Assembly: GCF_016650635.1 (NCBI RefSeq)
Contig: NZ_JAEKFI010000004.1
Coordinates: 2,425,633 to 2,489,632, forward strand
DNA length: 64,000 nt
Source: Pseudomonas sp. TH43
GTDB taxonomy: Bacteria; Pseudomonadota; Gammaproteobacteria; Pseudomonadales; Pseudomonadaceae
Direction: 5' to 3'
This document shows positions 33,696 through 42,706 of the stretch, one piece after another. The notes below the pieces were generated by a model. It worked only from the letters and a program-made list of their open reading frames with translations, was not told the origin of the DNA and did no database searches. Position 1 is the stretch's first letter, and each line of letters opens with the position of its first letter. Made by a program: the position numbers and the translations under genes.

Positions 33696-34904
33696 GTGAG
33701 TACTTTACGCAACACCCACCTGATCATCACCGCTCGGCTGATTTCCGATTTCGGCGCCTTCCTCAACATGGTTGCGCTGGCCACCTACGTCTACCTGCTG
33801 AGCAACAGCGCCATGAGCGTCGGGATTTTCCTCGCCAGTCGCGTCGGCGGGGGGATTTTTGCCAGTCTGGTGGGCACTCGCTTTTACCGACGCTGGAATG
33901 GCCGCGTACCGCTGATTGCGTTCGATCTGTTGCGCGCCGGTTTGCTCGGTCTGCTGCTGATCACGCCGGTCAGTCTGCAAGGGCTGTTGCTGCCGGTGAT
34001 TGCCTTCGGTCTGGGCTTCGGCAATTCGATGTTCGCGATTGGCTTGAACAGCCAGTTACCGCGGCTGATACCCGCCGAGCAGTTGCTCAAGGCCAACGCC
34101 TGGATCACCTCGGCCTCTTCGGCCGCGATGGTCGGCGGCAGTCTGGTCTCGGGATTGCTGGTGGCCGGTTTTGGTTTCGAAACGGTGTTCGCCCTGAACG
34201 CACTGACGTACTTGCTGGCGGCGCTGTTGATCGTGCCGTTGCGTTTCGAAAAACCGACCCTGCACGGAGAACCCGAACGCGGCGAATGGTCAGCGCTCAA
34301 ACAGGGCTTGCGCAGTGCTCCGGTGGTTGCCGCGATGCTTGCGGTGACGATGGCCGACACCTTGGGCAGCGCGGCGCACAACGTTGGTTTTCCGATTATC
34401 TCGAAGCTGCTGAGCCCCGATTCAGCCAGCACCACGCTAGGCCTGATGCTCGCCGTGTGGGCCAGTGGCAAACTGCTCGGCGCGCGCATCGCCAGTCGTC
34501 TCAAGGGCTCGGACAACATCCATCTGGAGCGGCGGTTTTTCTTCGGCGTGGCGCTGATGTCCTGCGGGTTCATCCTGATGTTCCAGCAGCACAGCCTGTA
34601 CGGATTGCTGTTGTTTTCCCTGCCAGCGGGATTGGGTGACGGCTTTTCCGAAGTCGGCCTGATGTCACGCCTGCAACGTGAACCCGAGCATTTGCGCTTG
34701 CCGATCTTCAGCTTTCTGACTCTGCTGCAAATGACCGGGTTCGGCATCGGCATGCTGGTCGCCGCACCGTTTTACGCCTGGTGGACACCGGGTGCCGTGG
34801 TCTTGCTATTCCACGGCATTCCGCTTTGCACATTGCTGACGGTAAAAATATTGGCCATCAAGCGCGAGCGGGTTGCGCGCAGCAGCCCGACGCCAGTTCC
34901 TTGA
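33696..34904 (+). CDS. MFS transporter
   Basis: A 402-residue major facilitator with about 12 hydrophobic helices, starting with STLRNTHLIITARLISDFGA after a GTG at 33696; AAGGA stands 7 bases upstream. Motif-like region FYRRWNGRVPLIAFDLLRAG after helix 2. Most resembles enterobactin-exporter-like MFS-3 members; substrate not deducible. Its 3' end overlaps the convergent cueR 3' end by 47 bases. Confidence 0.82.
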   Translation: MSTLRNTHLIITARLISDFGAFLNMVALATYVYLLSNSAMSVGIFLASRVGGGIFASLVGTRFYRRWNGRVPLIAFDLLRAGLLGLLLITPVSLQGLLLPVIAFGLGFGNSMFAIGLNSQLPRLIPAEQLLKANAWITSASSAAMVGGSLVSGLLVAGFGFETVFALNALTYLLAALLIVPLRFEKPTLHGEPERGEWSALKQGLRSAPVVAAMLAVTMADTLGSAAHNVGFPIISKLLSPDSASTTLGLMLAVWASGKLLGARIASRLKGSDNIHLERRFFFGVALMSCGFILMFQQHSLYGLLLFSLPAGLGDGFSEVGLMSRLQREPEHLRLPIFSFLTLLQMTGFGIGMLVAAPFYAWWTPGAVVLLFHGIPLCTLLTVKILAIKRERVARSSPTPVP

Positions 34905-35271
34905 GGATCGGGCAGTCCGGGCGGTGGTCGCCGTTGCAGTGCTCGACCAGATCTTGCAGGGTGTCGCGCAGTTCGCCGAGTTCGCGGATCTTTTGATTGA
35001 GCTCGTCGATGTGCTGACGCGCCAGCGCTTTCACATCGGCGCTGGCGCGTTGCCGGTCCTGCCAGAGCGTCAACAGCTTGCCGACTTCCTCCAGCGAGAA
35101 ACCCAAGTCGCGTGAGCGCTTGATGAACGCCAGGGTGTGCAAGTCATCGCCGCTGTAAATCCGATAACCGCTGTCAGTGCGATGGGCTGCCTTGAGCAGG
35201 CCGATCGACTCGTAATAGCGGATCATTTTTGCGCTGAGGCCACTGTGCCGGGCCGCTTCGCCGATGTTCAT
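34858..35271 (-). CDS. cueR: copper-responsive MerR-type regulator CueR
   Basis: A 137-residue MerR-family activator. N-terminal HTH MNIGEAARHSGLSAKMIRYY, then the coiled coil; Cu(I) ligands Cys112 and Cys120 in HCNGDHRPDCPIL match E. coli CueR numbering, plus a C-terminal CC pair. ATG overlaps the copA stop (ATGA), so it is translated with copA. It should bind the dyads upstream of copA and copZ. Confidence 0.94.
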   Translation of the reverse strand: MNIGEAARHSGLSAKMIRYYESIGLLKAAHRTDSGYRIYSGDDLHTLAFIKRSRDLGFSLEEVGKLLTLWQDRQRASADVKALARQHIDELNQKIRELGELRDTLQDLVEHCNGDHRPDCPILKELASGCCAQPARA

Positions 35272-37661
35272 CGGTGCTCCTCCAGATCCTTGGGTTTCCA
35301 GGTTTTCAACAGTAGCGCATTGCTCACCACGCTGACGCTCGACAGCGCCATTGCCGCCCCGGCCAGCACCGGGTTGAGGAAGCCGAACGCCGCCAGCGGA
35401 ATGCCGATCAGGTTATAGACGAAGGCCCAGAACAGGTTCTGACGAATCTTCGCGTAGGTCTTGCGGCTGATCTCCAGCGCGGCCGGCACCAGCCGTGGAT
35501 CGCCGCGCATCAGGGTGATACCGGCCGCGTGCATCGCGACGTCGGTGCCGCCGCCCATGGCGATACCGATGTCTGCAGCGGCGAGGGCCGGGGCGTCGTT
35601 GATGCCGTCGCCGACCATGGCGACCACGCCGGTTTTTTTCAGCTCGGCGACGGTGGCGGCTTTGTCCGCTGGCAATACTTCAGCGTGGACATTGCTGATG
35701 CCCAAGGCCTCAGCGACTACGCGGGCGCTGCCTTTGTTGTCTCCGGTCAGCAGATGGCTGTGAATACCACGGGCGGCGAGTTGCTGCACGGCTTCCAGCG
35801 CGCCCGGTTTCAAGGTGTCACCGAAGGCGAACAAACCTAGCACTTTCGGCTCAGGAGTTTGCTCGATCAACCATGAGAGAGTGCGGCCTTCGGCCTCCCA
35901 GGCATTGGCGGATTCACTCAGGCTGCCGGCGTTCAAACCGTTTTCTTCGAGCATTCGCCGATTGCCCAGCGCCAGACGCCGGCCATCAAGACTGCCGGCA
36001 ATGCCGCGGCCGGTCAGCGATTGGCTGTCACTGATATCGGGCACCTGCAGATCCCGCTCGGCAGCGGCATCGAGCACCGCTTTGGCCAGTGGGTGTTCGC
36101 TGCCACGTTGCAAGGCACCGGCGAGTCTCAGCAGGTTGTTTTCATCAGCATCGACCGCACTGAAATGGGCGATGCGAGGAGTGCCGGACGTCAGCGTGCC
36201 GGTCTTGTCGAATACCACGCTGCTGACTTCATGGGCGCGCTCGAGCGCTTCGGCGTCCTTGATCAGAATGCCGTGACGTGCGGCCACGCCGGTACCGGCC
36301 ATGATCGCGGTCGGCGTGGCAAGGCCGAGGGCGCAGGGGCAGGCGATCACCAACACCGCGACAGCGTTGATCAGCGCGGTTTCCAGCGGTGCGCCGTACA
36401 GCCACCAGCCGATCAGGGTGGCCAGGGCCAGCACCAATACGGTCGGCACGAACACCTGGCTGACTTTATCCACCAGTTTCTGGATCGGCGCTTTCGCCGC
36501 TTGTGCGTCCTCGACCAGCCGAATGATGCGCGCCAGCACGGTTTCCGCGCCCAGCGCCTGAGTGCGCACCAGCAAACGACCTTCGCCGTTGATCGCGCCA
36601 CCGGTAACCTTGTCGCCCGGTTGTTTCGGCACCGGCAGGCTCTCGCCGCTGATCAGCGCTTCGTCGGCGTGGCTTTGGCCTTCGAGCACTTCGCCGTCGA
36701 CGGGGAAGCGTTCGCCGGGTTTGACCAGCACCAGATCGTTGAGGCGCAGGGCGCTGATGGCGACTTCCTGCTCGCGGCCGTCGAGCACTTGAATCGCCCG
36801 TTCCGGCCGCAAGGCTTCGAGGGCGCGGATGGCGCTGGCGGTCTGGCGTTTGGCGCGGCTTTCGAGGTATTTACCGAGCAACACCAGGGCGATGACCACT
36901 GCCGACGCTTCGAAATACAGATGTGGCATGCGCCCGGCGGCGGTGGCCCACTCATAAAGACTCAAACCGTAACCGGCACTGGTGCCGAGGGCGACGAGCA
37001 AGTCCATGTTGCCGGCCCCGGCGCGTACGGCTTTCCACGCGGCGACGTAGAAGCGTGCGCCGAAGATGAATTGCACCGGCGTGGCGAGGACGAATTGTGC
37101 CCAGGCCGGGAGCATCCAATGGATGCCGAACGGTTGCAGCAACATCGGCGCTACCAGCGGCAGCGCGAGGGCGATCGCGCAGATCAATGCCCAGCGCTCA
37201 TGCTTCAGGCGTTGTTGCTGATTATCGGCGTGTGGCTGTTCGGCTTGCCAGACGCTGGCCGAATAGCCGGCCTTGCTCACCGCATCGAGCAGCGCCTGCG
37301 CATCGACCTGACCGAGCAGTTCGAGGTGCGCACGCTCGCTGGCCAGGTTGACGCTGACGCTTTTAACGCCGGGGACTTTGTTCAAAGCGCGCTCGACGCG
37401 ACCCACACAGGACGCGCAGGTCATGCCGTCGATGCTCAGTTCGAGCGTTTGCTGCGGCACGCTGTAACCGGCGCGCTCTACGGCTTCCATCAAGGCCGGA
37501 AGACTGTCGCCGGGCGCTTCCACTCGGGCCTGCTCGGTGGCGAGGTTGACGCTGACGGCACTGGCGCCGCTGACTTTGCTCAAGGCGCGCTCGACACGCC
37601 CGGCGCAACTGGCGCAGGTCATGCCGGCAATCGGCAGATCGAACGTGATGGAATCGGACAT
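35268..37661 (-). CDS. copA: Cu(I)-exporting P1B-type ATPase CopA
   Basis: A 797-residue inner-membrane copper pump. Two N-terminal HMA domains with GMTCASC motifs (Cys16/19 and Cys82/85), eight membrane helices, the transmembrane CPC in VLVIACPCALGLATPTAIMA, phosphorylation motif VFDKTGTLTSG, HP in GSEHPLAKAV and the hinge MVGDGINDAPALAAAD. The CPC and MxxSS-type C-terminal residues fit Cu(I) specificity. Preceded by a CueR operator with GGGAG before the ATG. Confidence 0.96.
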   Translation of the reverse strand: MSDSITFDLPIAGMTCASCAGRVERALSKVSGASAVSVNLATEQARVEAPGDSLPALMEAVERAGYSVPQQTLELSIDGMTCASCVGRVERALNKVPGVKSVSVNLASERAHLELLGQVDAQALLDAVSKAGYSASVWQAEQPHADNQQQRLKHERWALICAIALALPLVAPMLLQPFGIHWMLPAWAQFVLATPVQFIFGARFYVAAWKAVRAGAGNMDLLVALGTSAGYGLSLYEWATAAGRMPHLYFEASAVVIALVLLGKYLESRAKRQTASAIRALEALRPERAIQVLDGREQEVAISALRLNDLVLVKPGERFPVDGEVLEGQSHADEALISGESLPVPKQPGDKVTGGAINGEGRLLVRTQALGAETVLARIIRLVEDAQAAKAPIQKLVDKVSQVFVPTVLVLALATLIGWWLYGAPLETALINAVAVLVIACPCALGLATPTAIMAGTGVAARHGILIKDAEALERAHEVSSVVFDKTGTLTSGTPRIAHFSAVDADENNLLRLAGALQRGSEHPLAKAVLDAAAERDLQVPDISDSQSLTGRGIAGSLDGRRLALGNRRMLEENGLNAGSLSESANAWEAEGRTLSWLIEQTPEPKVLGLFAFGDTLKPGALEAVQQLAARGIHSHLLTGDNKGSARVVAEALGISNVHAEVLPADKAATVAELKKTGVVAMVGDGINDAPALAAADIGIAMGGGTDVAMHAAGITLMRGDPRLVPAALEISRKTYAKIRQNLFWAFVYNLIGIPLAAFGFLNPVLAGAAMALSSVSVVSNALLLKTWKPKDLEEHR

Positions 37662-37692
37662 CGGTCGTACTCCCTGTAGTAGATGCCTACAA

Positions 37693-37724
37693 GGATCAAC
37701 CTTGCCATGCGGGCAAGGTCAAGC
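37693..37724 (-). promoter_or_regulatory. CueR-type promoter of copA
   Basis: On the minus strand TTGACC is followed by a 19-base spacer carrying the dyad ACCTTGCC-N5-GGCAAGGT (37699-37719), then GATCCT as -10. The long spacer and CCTTGCC arms are those of MerR/CueR promoters. Confidence 0.9.
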
Positions 37725-37765
37725 GCCAATCTTTACTCGAACGGCGTACATCGTCTTTGATCTTC

Positions 37766-37856
37766 TGTAGGAGCAAAGCTTGCTCGCGAAGGCGTGCTAT
37801 CAGACATACGAAACTGACTGAAACACTGACTTCGCGAGCAAGCTTTGCTCCTACAA
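37766..37856. repeat. REP doublet
   Basis: TGTAGGAGCAAAGCTTGCTC and inverted GAGCAAGCTTTGCTCCTACA, with the GCGAAGGCG-type core. Between the copA promoter region and the unknown exported protein gene. Confidence 0.88.
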
Positions 37857-37869
37857 GAGTGAGGGTGAC

Positions 37870-38253
37870 TCAATACTCGAGGGCAGCGGGTCGCAGGTAC
37901 AGGCCTTTGGCCGATGTTGCGATCCGGTACTTCAGCACATCGCCGGCCTTCAGCGAGATCTCCTGCGCCGGCGGTGCCAGCATGCCCGGCTGACACCCCG
38001 GAACCTGACCAGGCTCAAGCTTCAGACGTATGGAAAACGTACCGTGCTGCAGGTTGAACGAGGTCGACTGCTCCTGCAGCAGACGCCCGGCAAACTGATC
38101 CTGGATATACACGCCAATCTCGCAGGACGTCGGCACTTCGAGGCGTTCGCGCGAGATGATCAGAACGGCGTAGTCCTCGCCGGTCGCATTGGCCTGAGGC
38201 ATGGCGGCAAAGAGGCTGAGGCAGGCAAACAGGCTGAAAGCTGACCAGCGCAT
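37870..38253 (-). CDS. exported protein, function unknown (between copA and copZ)
   Basis: A 127-residue protein with signal peptide MRWSAFSLFACLSLFAAMPQ cleaved near ANA, no lipobox. The mature part has two Cys (TSCEIGVYI and GCQPGML), possibly a disulfide, and ends YLRPAALEY. AGGAG precedes ATG 38253 on the minus strand; the longer upstream reading is rejected. It sits between two copper genes but no metal-binding motif is evident. Unrecognised. Confidence 0.75.
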   Translation of the reverse strand: MRWSAFSLFACLSLFAAMPQANATGEDYAVLIISRERLEVPTSCEIGVYIQDQFAGRLLQEQSTSFNLQHGTFSIRLKLEPGQVPGCQPGMLAPPAQEISLKAGDVLKYRIATSAKGLYLRPAALEY

Positions 38254-38340
38254 GGCTGAATCTCCTGAATTTAGGTCATTGATGCACGCAGCTTGGCCGA
38301 GCGCGGCGCCGATTGCCAGCCCGGCAGTTAATTCCAGAAC

Positions 38341-38369
38341 TTGACCTTGCCATGATGGCAAGCTCGAGA
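38341..38369 (+). promoter_or_regulatory. CueR-type promoter of copZ
   Basis: TTGACC at 38341-38346, the dyad CTTGCCATGATGGCAAG (38346-38362), then GAGACT with 19 bases spacing. Same design as the copA promoter. Confidence 0.87.
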
Positions 38370-38401
38370 CTGCCGGCAACCTCACTCAAAGGAGTCATTC
38401 C

Positions 38402-38599
38402 ATGCAAGTGTTCAATGTTCAGGGCATGTCTTGTGGTCACTGCGTCAAGGCCATCACTAACGCGGTGCAGGCTAAAGATCCGGCGGCTAGCGTGCGCATC
38501 GATCTGGCGGCGAAAGAGGTCGGCGTCGAAAGTGCGCTGAGTGCCGAGCAGGTGATCGAGGTCATCAGCGAAGAAGGTTACGCCGTCAAACTTGCCTGA
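38402..38599 (+). CDS. copZ: copper chaperone CopZ
   Basis: A 65-residue single HMA-domain protein: MQVFNVQGMSCGHCVKAITN with metal ligands in CGHC (residues 11-14), then the beta-alpha-beta fold ending EEGYAVKLA. Delivers Cu(I) to CopA. AAAGGAG is 8 bases before the ATG and a CueR promoter lies 40 bases upstream. Confidence 0.95.
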   Translation: MQVFNVQGMSCGHCVKAITNAVQAKDPAASVRIDLAAKEVGVESALSAEQVIEVISEEGYAVKLA

Positions 38600-38614
38600 T
38601 CGCCCCCGAAGCAA

Positions 38615-38680
38615 GAGATCGCAGCCTGCGACAGCGCCTACACGGAAAGATGTAGGAGCCGCCGAAGGCTGCGATCTTTT
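38615..38680. repeat. REP pair in tail-to-tail order
   Basis: AGATCGCAGCCTGCGACAGC... followed by TGTAGGAGCCGCCGAAGGCTGCGATCTTTT; the two GGCTGCGATC-class copies face outward instead of inward. Confidence 0.75.
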
Positions 38681-38772
38681 GCTGTTTTTATAGTTAGCGA
38701 GCTATCGGAATGTTCAAGGCGTCCGGGCGCAGCTAGACTGTCGGGCTGCCGACTTGCCTACCTGGATGCCTG

Positions 38773-39975
38773 ATGAACTTCCGTACCATTCTGATTCTCG
38801 GTGCCTTGACTGCCTTCGGGCCCTTGGCGATCGATTTCTATTTACCCGCCTTTCCGTCGATGGCGCTGGCGTTCGGCACCGACGAGAAACACGTGCAGAT
38901 GACGCTGGCGGCGTATTTCGCCGGGTTGTCGATTGGCCAATTGGCTTATGGCCCGGTGGCGGATCGTTTCGGCCGGCGGGTGCCGCTGCTGATCGGCCTG
39001 GCGTTGTTCACCCTGGCGTCGCTGGCCTGTGCTTATGCACCGAACCTGGAATGGCTGATTGGCGCACGTTTCGTCCAGGCGTTGGGCGGTTGCGCAGGGA
39101 TGGTGATTTCCCGGGCAGTGGTCAGCGATAAATGCGACGCGGTGGGTTCGGCGAAAGTCTTTTCGCAGTTGATGCTGGTGATGGGCCTGGCGCCGATTCT
39201 GGCGCCGATGCTGGGCGGTCTGCTGGTCAACACCACAGGCTGGCAGTCGATCTTTTTGGTGCTGACCGGGTTCAGCGCAATGGCCGGCCTCGCGGTTGCA
39301 CTTGGTTTGCCGGAAAGTATGCCGGCGCATATGCCGCGCCAGCCGCTGTCAGGGGCACTGCGTCAGTATGGTCGTCTGTTGAAAGACCCGATCTACCTCG
39401 GCCATGCCCTGACGGGCGGGATCGCAATCGCCGGGATGTTCGCCTATATCGCCGGCTCCCCGTTCATCTTCATCAAACTGTACGGCGTGCCGGCCGAGCA
39501 TTTCGGCTGGTTGTTCGGAACCAACGCGGCGGGGTTCATTCTGGTAGCGCAGGTCAACGCGCGGCTGTTGGCCAAGCGCGGCCCGGCCTTCCTGCTGGCG
39601 CGAGCGGTCTGGGTCTATCTGGGCGCCGGATTGACGCTGCTCGCGGTAAGCAGCCTGCACACCGAGGCACTGTGGCCTTTGCTGATTCCGCTGTTCATCT
39701 GTGTCGCCAGCCTCGGCTGCATCAGTCCCAATGCGGCGGCTTGTGCGATGAATGGCCAACGCGAGCGCGCCGGCAGCGCGTCAGCGTTGCTCGGTTGCAT
39801 GCAATTCAGCGTTGCCGCCGCTGCTTCGGCATTGGTGGGGATCTTGCACGATGGCACCGCCGTACCGATGGCCATGGTCATCAGCCTGTGCGGTGTGCTG
39901 GTCGTGAGCGTCGCTGTGCTGACTCGACGCCTGCAAAATGCCCGAGCGCTGGCGCAAGCTCAGGCCGAGGCCTGA
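38773..39975 (+). CDS. Bcr/CflA family drug efflux MFS transporter
   Basis: A 400-residue, 12-helix drug/H+ antiporter starting MNFRTILILGALTAFGPLAI with the family-typical DFYLPAFPSMALAF. Motif A is YGPVADRFGRRVPLLIG and motif C-like LMLVMGLAPILAPMLGGLL. Exports drugs such as sulfonamides or bicyclomycin in relatives; here substrate unknown. Confidence 0.88.
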   Translation: MNFRTILILGALTAFGPLAIDFYLPAFPSMALAFGTDEKHVQMTLAAYFAGLSIGQLAYGPVADRFGRRVPLLIGLALFTLASLACAYAPNLEWLIGARFVQALGGCAGMVISRAVVSDKCDAVGSAKVFSQLMLVMGLAPILAPMLGGLLVNTTGWQSIFLVLTGFSAMAGLAVALGLPESMPAHMPRQPLSGALRQYGRLLKDPIYLGHALTGGIAIAGMFAYIAGSPFIFIKLYGVPAEHFGWLFGTNAAGFILVAQVNARLLAKRGPAFLLARAVWVYLGAGLTLLAVSSLHTEALWPLLIPLFICVASLGCISPNAAACAMNGQRERAGSASALLGCMQFSVAAAASALVGILHDGTAVPMAMVISLCGVLVVSVAVLTRRLQNARALAQAQAEA

Positions 39976-39981
39976 AAAACC

Positions 39982-40155
39982 TCAGCCGGCAGCGCGCTGC
40001 TGGTTGAGCTCGGGAATCTGGTGGGGCGCGCAAAGTCGCGCTTCAAGGGTGCGGGTGAAGGCCAATGCTTCGGCTTCACTGCGGAATGTCACGGCGTGTT
40101 GGTCGAGGCGAACCTGCCATTGAGACTTTGCCACTTCTTTTATCAGGATCTTCAT
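39982..40155 (-). CDS. small cytoplasmic protein, DUF2188-like
   Basis: A 57-residue basic protein, MKILIKEVAKSQWQVRLDQH followed by EAEALAFTRTLEARL. The W-x-V strand and the S-E-A-E-A-x-A helix resemble the small DUF2188 fold, a tentative match. GGAGG is 6 bases before ATG 40155, a strong translation signal. Convergent with the Bcr/CflA gene. Confidence 0.65.
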   Translation of the reverse strand: MKILIKEVAKSQWQVRLDQHAVTFRSEAEALAFTRTLEARLCAPHQIPELNQQRAAG

Positions 40156-40317
40156 TGCTGACCTCCCATGTGTAAAAGACGCATCGCAGAGGTTTCGATT
40201 GTAGTCCTGAATACGGTCGCAATTGTGACAAGGATCAGCCATCTGACTGACGGCAAAAAGCCCCCGCAGCCCCTGCGATCCCCTGCAGAAGCTGTCGGAG
40301 GCTGCGATCGTTTGATC

Positions 40318-41331
40318 TTAGAAACTTTCTAAAACAATTTTCCCCTTGGCTTTGCCACTTTCCAGCAACTCATGCGCCCGACGCAGATTGGCCGCATTGA
40401 TCACACCGAAATGCTCACCCACCGTGGTCTTCAACGTCCCCGCATCAATCAGCTCAGCGACACGATTAAGCAGGTTGTGTTGCTCAATCATGTCTGCCGT
40501 CTCGAAGAGGGAGCGGGTGTACATGAACTCCCAGTGCAGCGACAGGCTCTTGCGCTTGAGTTTGGTCACGTCCAGCGACTTCGGATCGTCGATCAGCGCC
40601 AGTTTGCCTTGGGGCGCCAGCGCTTCAACCAGTTGATCAAGATGCTGGTCAGTCTGAGTCAGGCTGGCGACGTGGGTGACGTGGTCGACCCCGGCGCGCT
40701 TGAGTTCTTCGCTCAGCGGTTGGCTATGGTCGATCACCAGATCCGCGCCCAGCTCGCTGACCCAGTCACGGGTCTGCTCGCGGGAGGCGGTACCGATCAC
40801 CTTGAGACCGGTCAACTGCTTGGCCAATTGCGTGAGAATTGAACCGACACCGCCGGCAGCACCGACGATCAGCAGGCTCTGGCCTTCAGCTGTATTGCCT
40901 TCACGGATTTGCAGGCGTTCGAAGAGCAGTTCCCACGCGGTGATTGCGGTCAGTGGCAGCGCGGCGGCTTCGGCGAAACCCAGGGTTTTCGGCATATGGC
41001 CGACGATGCGCTCGTCGACCACGTGCAATTCGCTGTTGCCACCGGCACGGGCGATGGAGCCCGCGTAGAAAACTTTATCGCCCGCCTTGAACAGCGTCAC
41101 TTCGCTGCCGACAGCCTTGACTACACCGGCGACGTCCCAGCCCAGCACTTTCGCTGCGCCATTTTCCGGCGCTACGTTCTGCCGCACCTTGGTGTCGACC
41201 GGATTGACCGAGATGGCTTTGACTTCCACCAGCAGGTCGCGCGGGCCGGCGACCGGTGCTGGCAGCTCGATATCTTGCAGGGATTTTTCGTCGCTGATCG
41301 GCAGAGAAGCGTAATAGGCAATGGCTTTCAT
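40318..41331 (-). CDS. zinc-type alcohol dehydrogenase family / quinone oxidoreductase
   Basis: A 337-residue MDR-superfamily NADPH-dependent oxidoreductase: MKAIAYYASLPISDEKSLQD, GroES-like N-terminal domain, and Rossmann motif IVGAAGGVGSILTQLAKQLT. The catalytic zinc ligands are not conserved, so it belongs with the zinc-independent quinone or enone reductases. GGAG precedes ATG 41331. Divergent from a LysR gene that probably controls it. A half-REP (40281-40319) follows the stop. Confidence 0.88.
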   Translation of the reverse strand: MKAIAYYASLPISDEKSLQDIELPAPVAGPRDLLVEVKAISVNPVDTKVRQNVAPENGAAKVLGWDVAGVVKAVGSEVTLFKAGDKVFYAGSIARAGGNSELHVVDERIVGHMPKTLGFAEAAALPLTAITAWELLFERLQIREGNTAEGQSLLIVGAAGGVGSILTQLAKQLTGLKVIGTASREQTRDWVSELGADLVIDHSQPLSEELKRAGVDHVTHVASLTQTDQHLDQLVEALAPQGKLALIDDPKSLDVTKLKRKSLSLHWEFMYTRSLFETADMIEQHNLLNRVAELIDAGTLKTTVGEHFGVINAANLRRAHELLESGKAKGKIVLESF

Positions 41332-41460
41332 CGGTGACTCCAGAATCTGAATGAACAAGGCATGAATTCGATGGGAGAGATGATTGGCTATTTCTCTGCC
41401 GGATAAAACCGGCTAAAACAGCAGTCTCTTTCAATATTTTTTTGATAATCGAGGGTGGGA
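41332..41460. promoter_or_regulatory. divergent promoter region oxidoreductase / LysR
   Basis: About 129 bases separating the two starts, AT-rich (TCAATATTTTTTTGATAATC). LysR binding here is expected from the arrangement; no single T-N11-A box could be chosen with confidence. Confidence 0.4.
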
Positions 41461-42390
41461 ATGCTGCGTTTCGATGACTTGCAATTGTTTGTCCGCGCGG
41501 CCGATCTGGGCAGCCTGTCGGCGGCGGCGCGGGTGATGGACATGTCCGCGGCGGTGGCCAGTGCGGCGTTGAAGCGCATCGAACAGCAACTCGGCGCGCG
41601 CTTGCTGGCCCGTTCGACACGCAGCCTGCGCCTGACTGCCGAGGGCGAGGGCTTCCTCGAATATGCGCGGGCGGCGCTGAGCAATCTCGATGAAGGCCGA
41701 CGCCTGCTGGCCAGCGGGCAGGATCAGGTCAGCGGGATCCTGCAACTGTCCGCGCCCTCGGATTTCGGACGCAATCTGTTACTGCCGTGGCTCGACGAGT
41801 TTCAGCGCGAGCATCCAAAGTTGACCGTGCGGCTGCTACTCGGTGATCGCATCGCCGACCTGTTTCGCCAACCGGTGGACATCGCCCTGCGCTACGGCGA
41901 GCCGGAGGACTCCAGTCTGGTCGCCTTGCCCATCGCTCCACAGAACCGGCGCGTGTTGTGCGCATCCCCGGCGTACCTGGCCAGGCACGGCGAACCGCAG
42001 CAACTCGAACAACTGGCTCAGCACAATTGCCTGCTGTACATGCTCGGGAGCCGGGTTCACGACCACTGGAGTTTTCACGATGGCAAGCGCGAGGTCGGTC
42101 TGACCGTCAGCGGCGACCGTTTCAGCGACGACGCCGACGTGGTGCGTCTGTGGGCGGTGGCGGGGGCCGGGATTGCCTACAAGTCGTGGCTCGACGTCGG
42201 CGCCGATGTGCTTGCCGGGCGCCTCAAAGTGCTGCTGCCAGAGCTGCTTTGTGAGCGCGCTCCGCTGAATTTGTTGTGCGCCCATCGCGCACAATTGAGT
42301 AAGCCGGTGAACCTTTTAAGGGAAATGCTCGCCAGTCGATGCGCTGAATTGAGTAGTCAATTTCCCGTTTTCTCCAGAGTTGGTCATTAG
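41461..42390 (+). CDS. LysR family transcriptional regulator
   Basis: A 309-residue LTTR: HTH MLRFDDLQLFVRAADLGSLS ... AAARVMDMSAAVASAALKRI, linker helix, and effector domain beginning GILQLSAPSDFGRNLLLPWL. GAGGGTGGG is directly upstream of ATG 41461; a GTG six bases earlier is possible. Its divergent neighbour, an oxidoreductase, is the likely target. DsdC/AaeR-like ancestry is uncertain. Confidence 0.88.
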   Translation: MLRFDDLQLFVRAADLGSLSAAARVMDMSAAVASAALKRIEQQLGARLLARSTRSLRLTAEGEGFLEYARAALSNLDEGRRLLASGQDQVSGILQLSAPSDFGRNLLLPWLDEFQREHPKLTVRLLLGDRIADLFRQPVDIALRYGEPEDSSLVALPIAPQNRRVLCASPAYLARHGEPQQLEQLAQHNCLLYMLGSRVHDHWSFHDGKREVGLTVSGDRFSDDADVVRLWAVAGAGIAYKSWLDVGADVLAGRLKVLLPELLCERAPLNLLCAHRAQLSKPVNLLREMLASRCAELSSQFPVFSRVGH

Positions 42391-42706
42391 TCGCAGGTAA
42401 AAAGAGAAATTTCTCTCAGCAACAATCACCACCTGTGCAGGCACCGGCGCAGGACGCGGCGACTAACGCGCTTATACTAGCGGCCGCCTCATGCCCGCAC
42501 TGACACTCGGGCCCGGAGACCTTTGCGCCGAGTCGCCAGGGTTTGATTGACGGGTGTGCAACTGCTGCGATCCAGTGCCGGAGCAGATTGCGTCAGTGGC
42601 CTGTCCGGCCCCGGTACATGGCGTATTTCGCGTCTTGGCCGACGACTCATTACTGGTCAAGATGTCTGCGAGCAGTAGACGATACGATTCAACAGGGAGT
42701 GAATAT
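42391..42706. other. 316-base intergenic region with a 14-bp palindrome
   Basis: AGAGAAATTTCTCT at 42403-42416 is a perfect palindrome 13 bases after the LysR stop. The remainder shows no gene; a reading frame that runs into the ArsR gene from 42554 has no Shine-Dalgarno. Promoter for the ArsR/MFS pair should be here. Confidence 0.45.

Noticed and set aside
36021..37679. 552-codon frame opposite copA
   Set aside because: Antisense shadow of a protein with every P-type ATPase motif intact.
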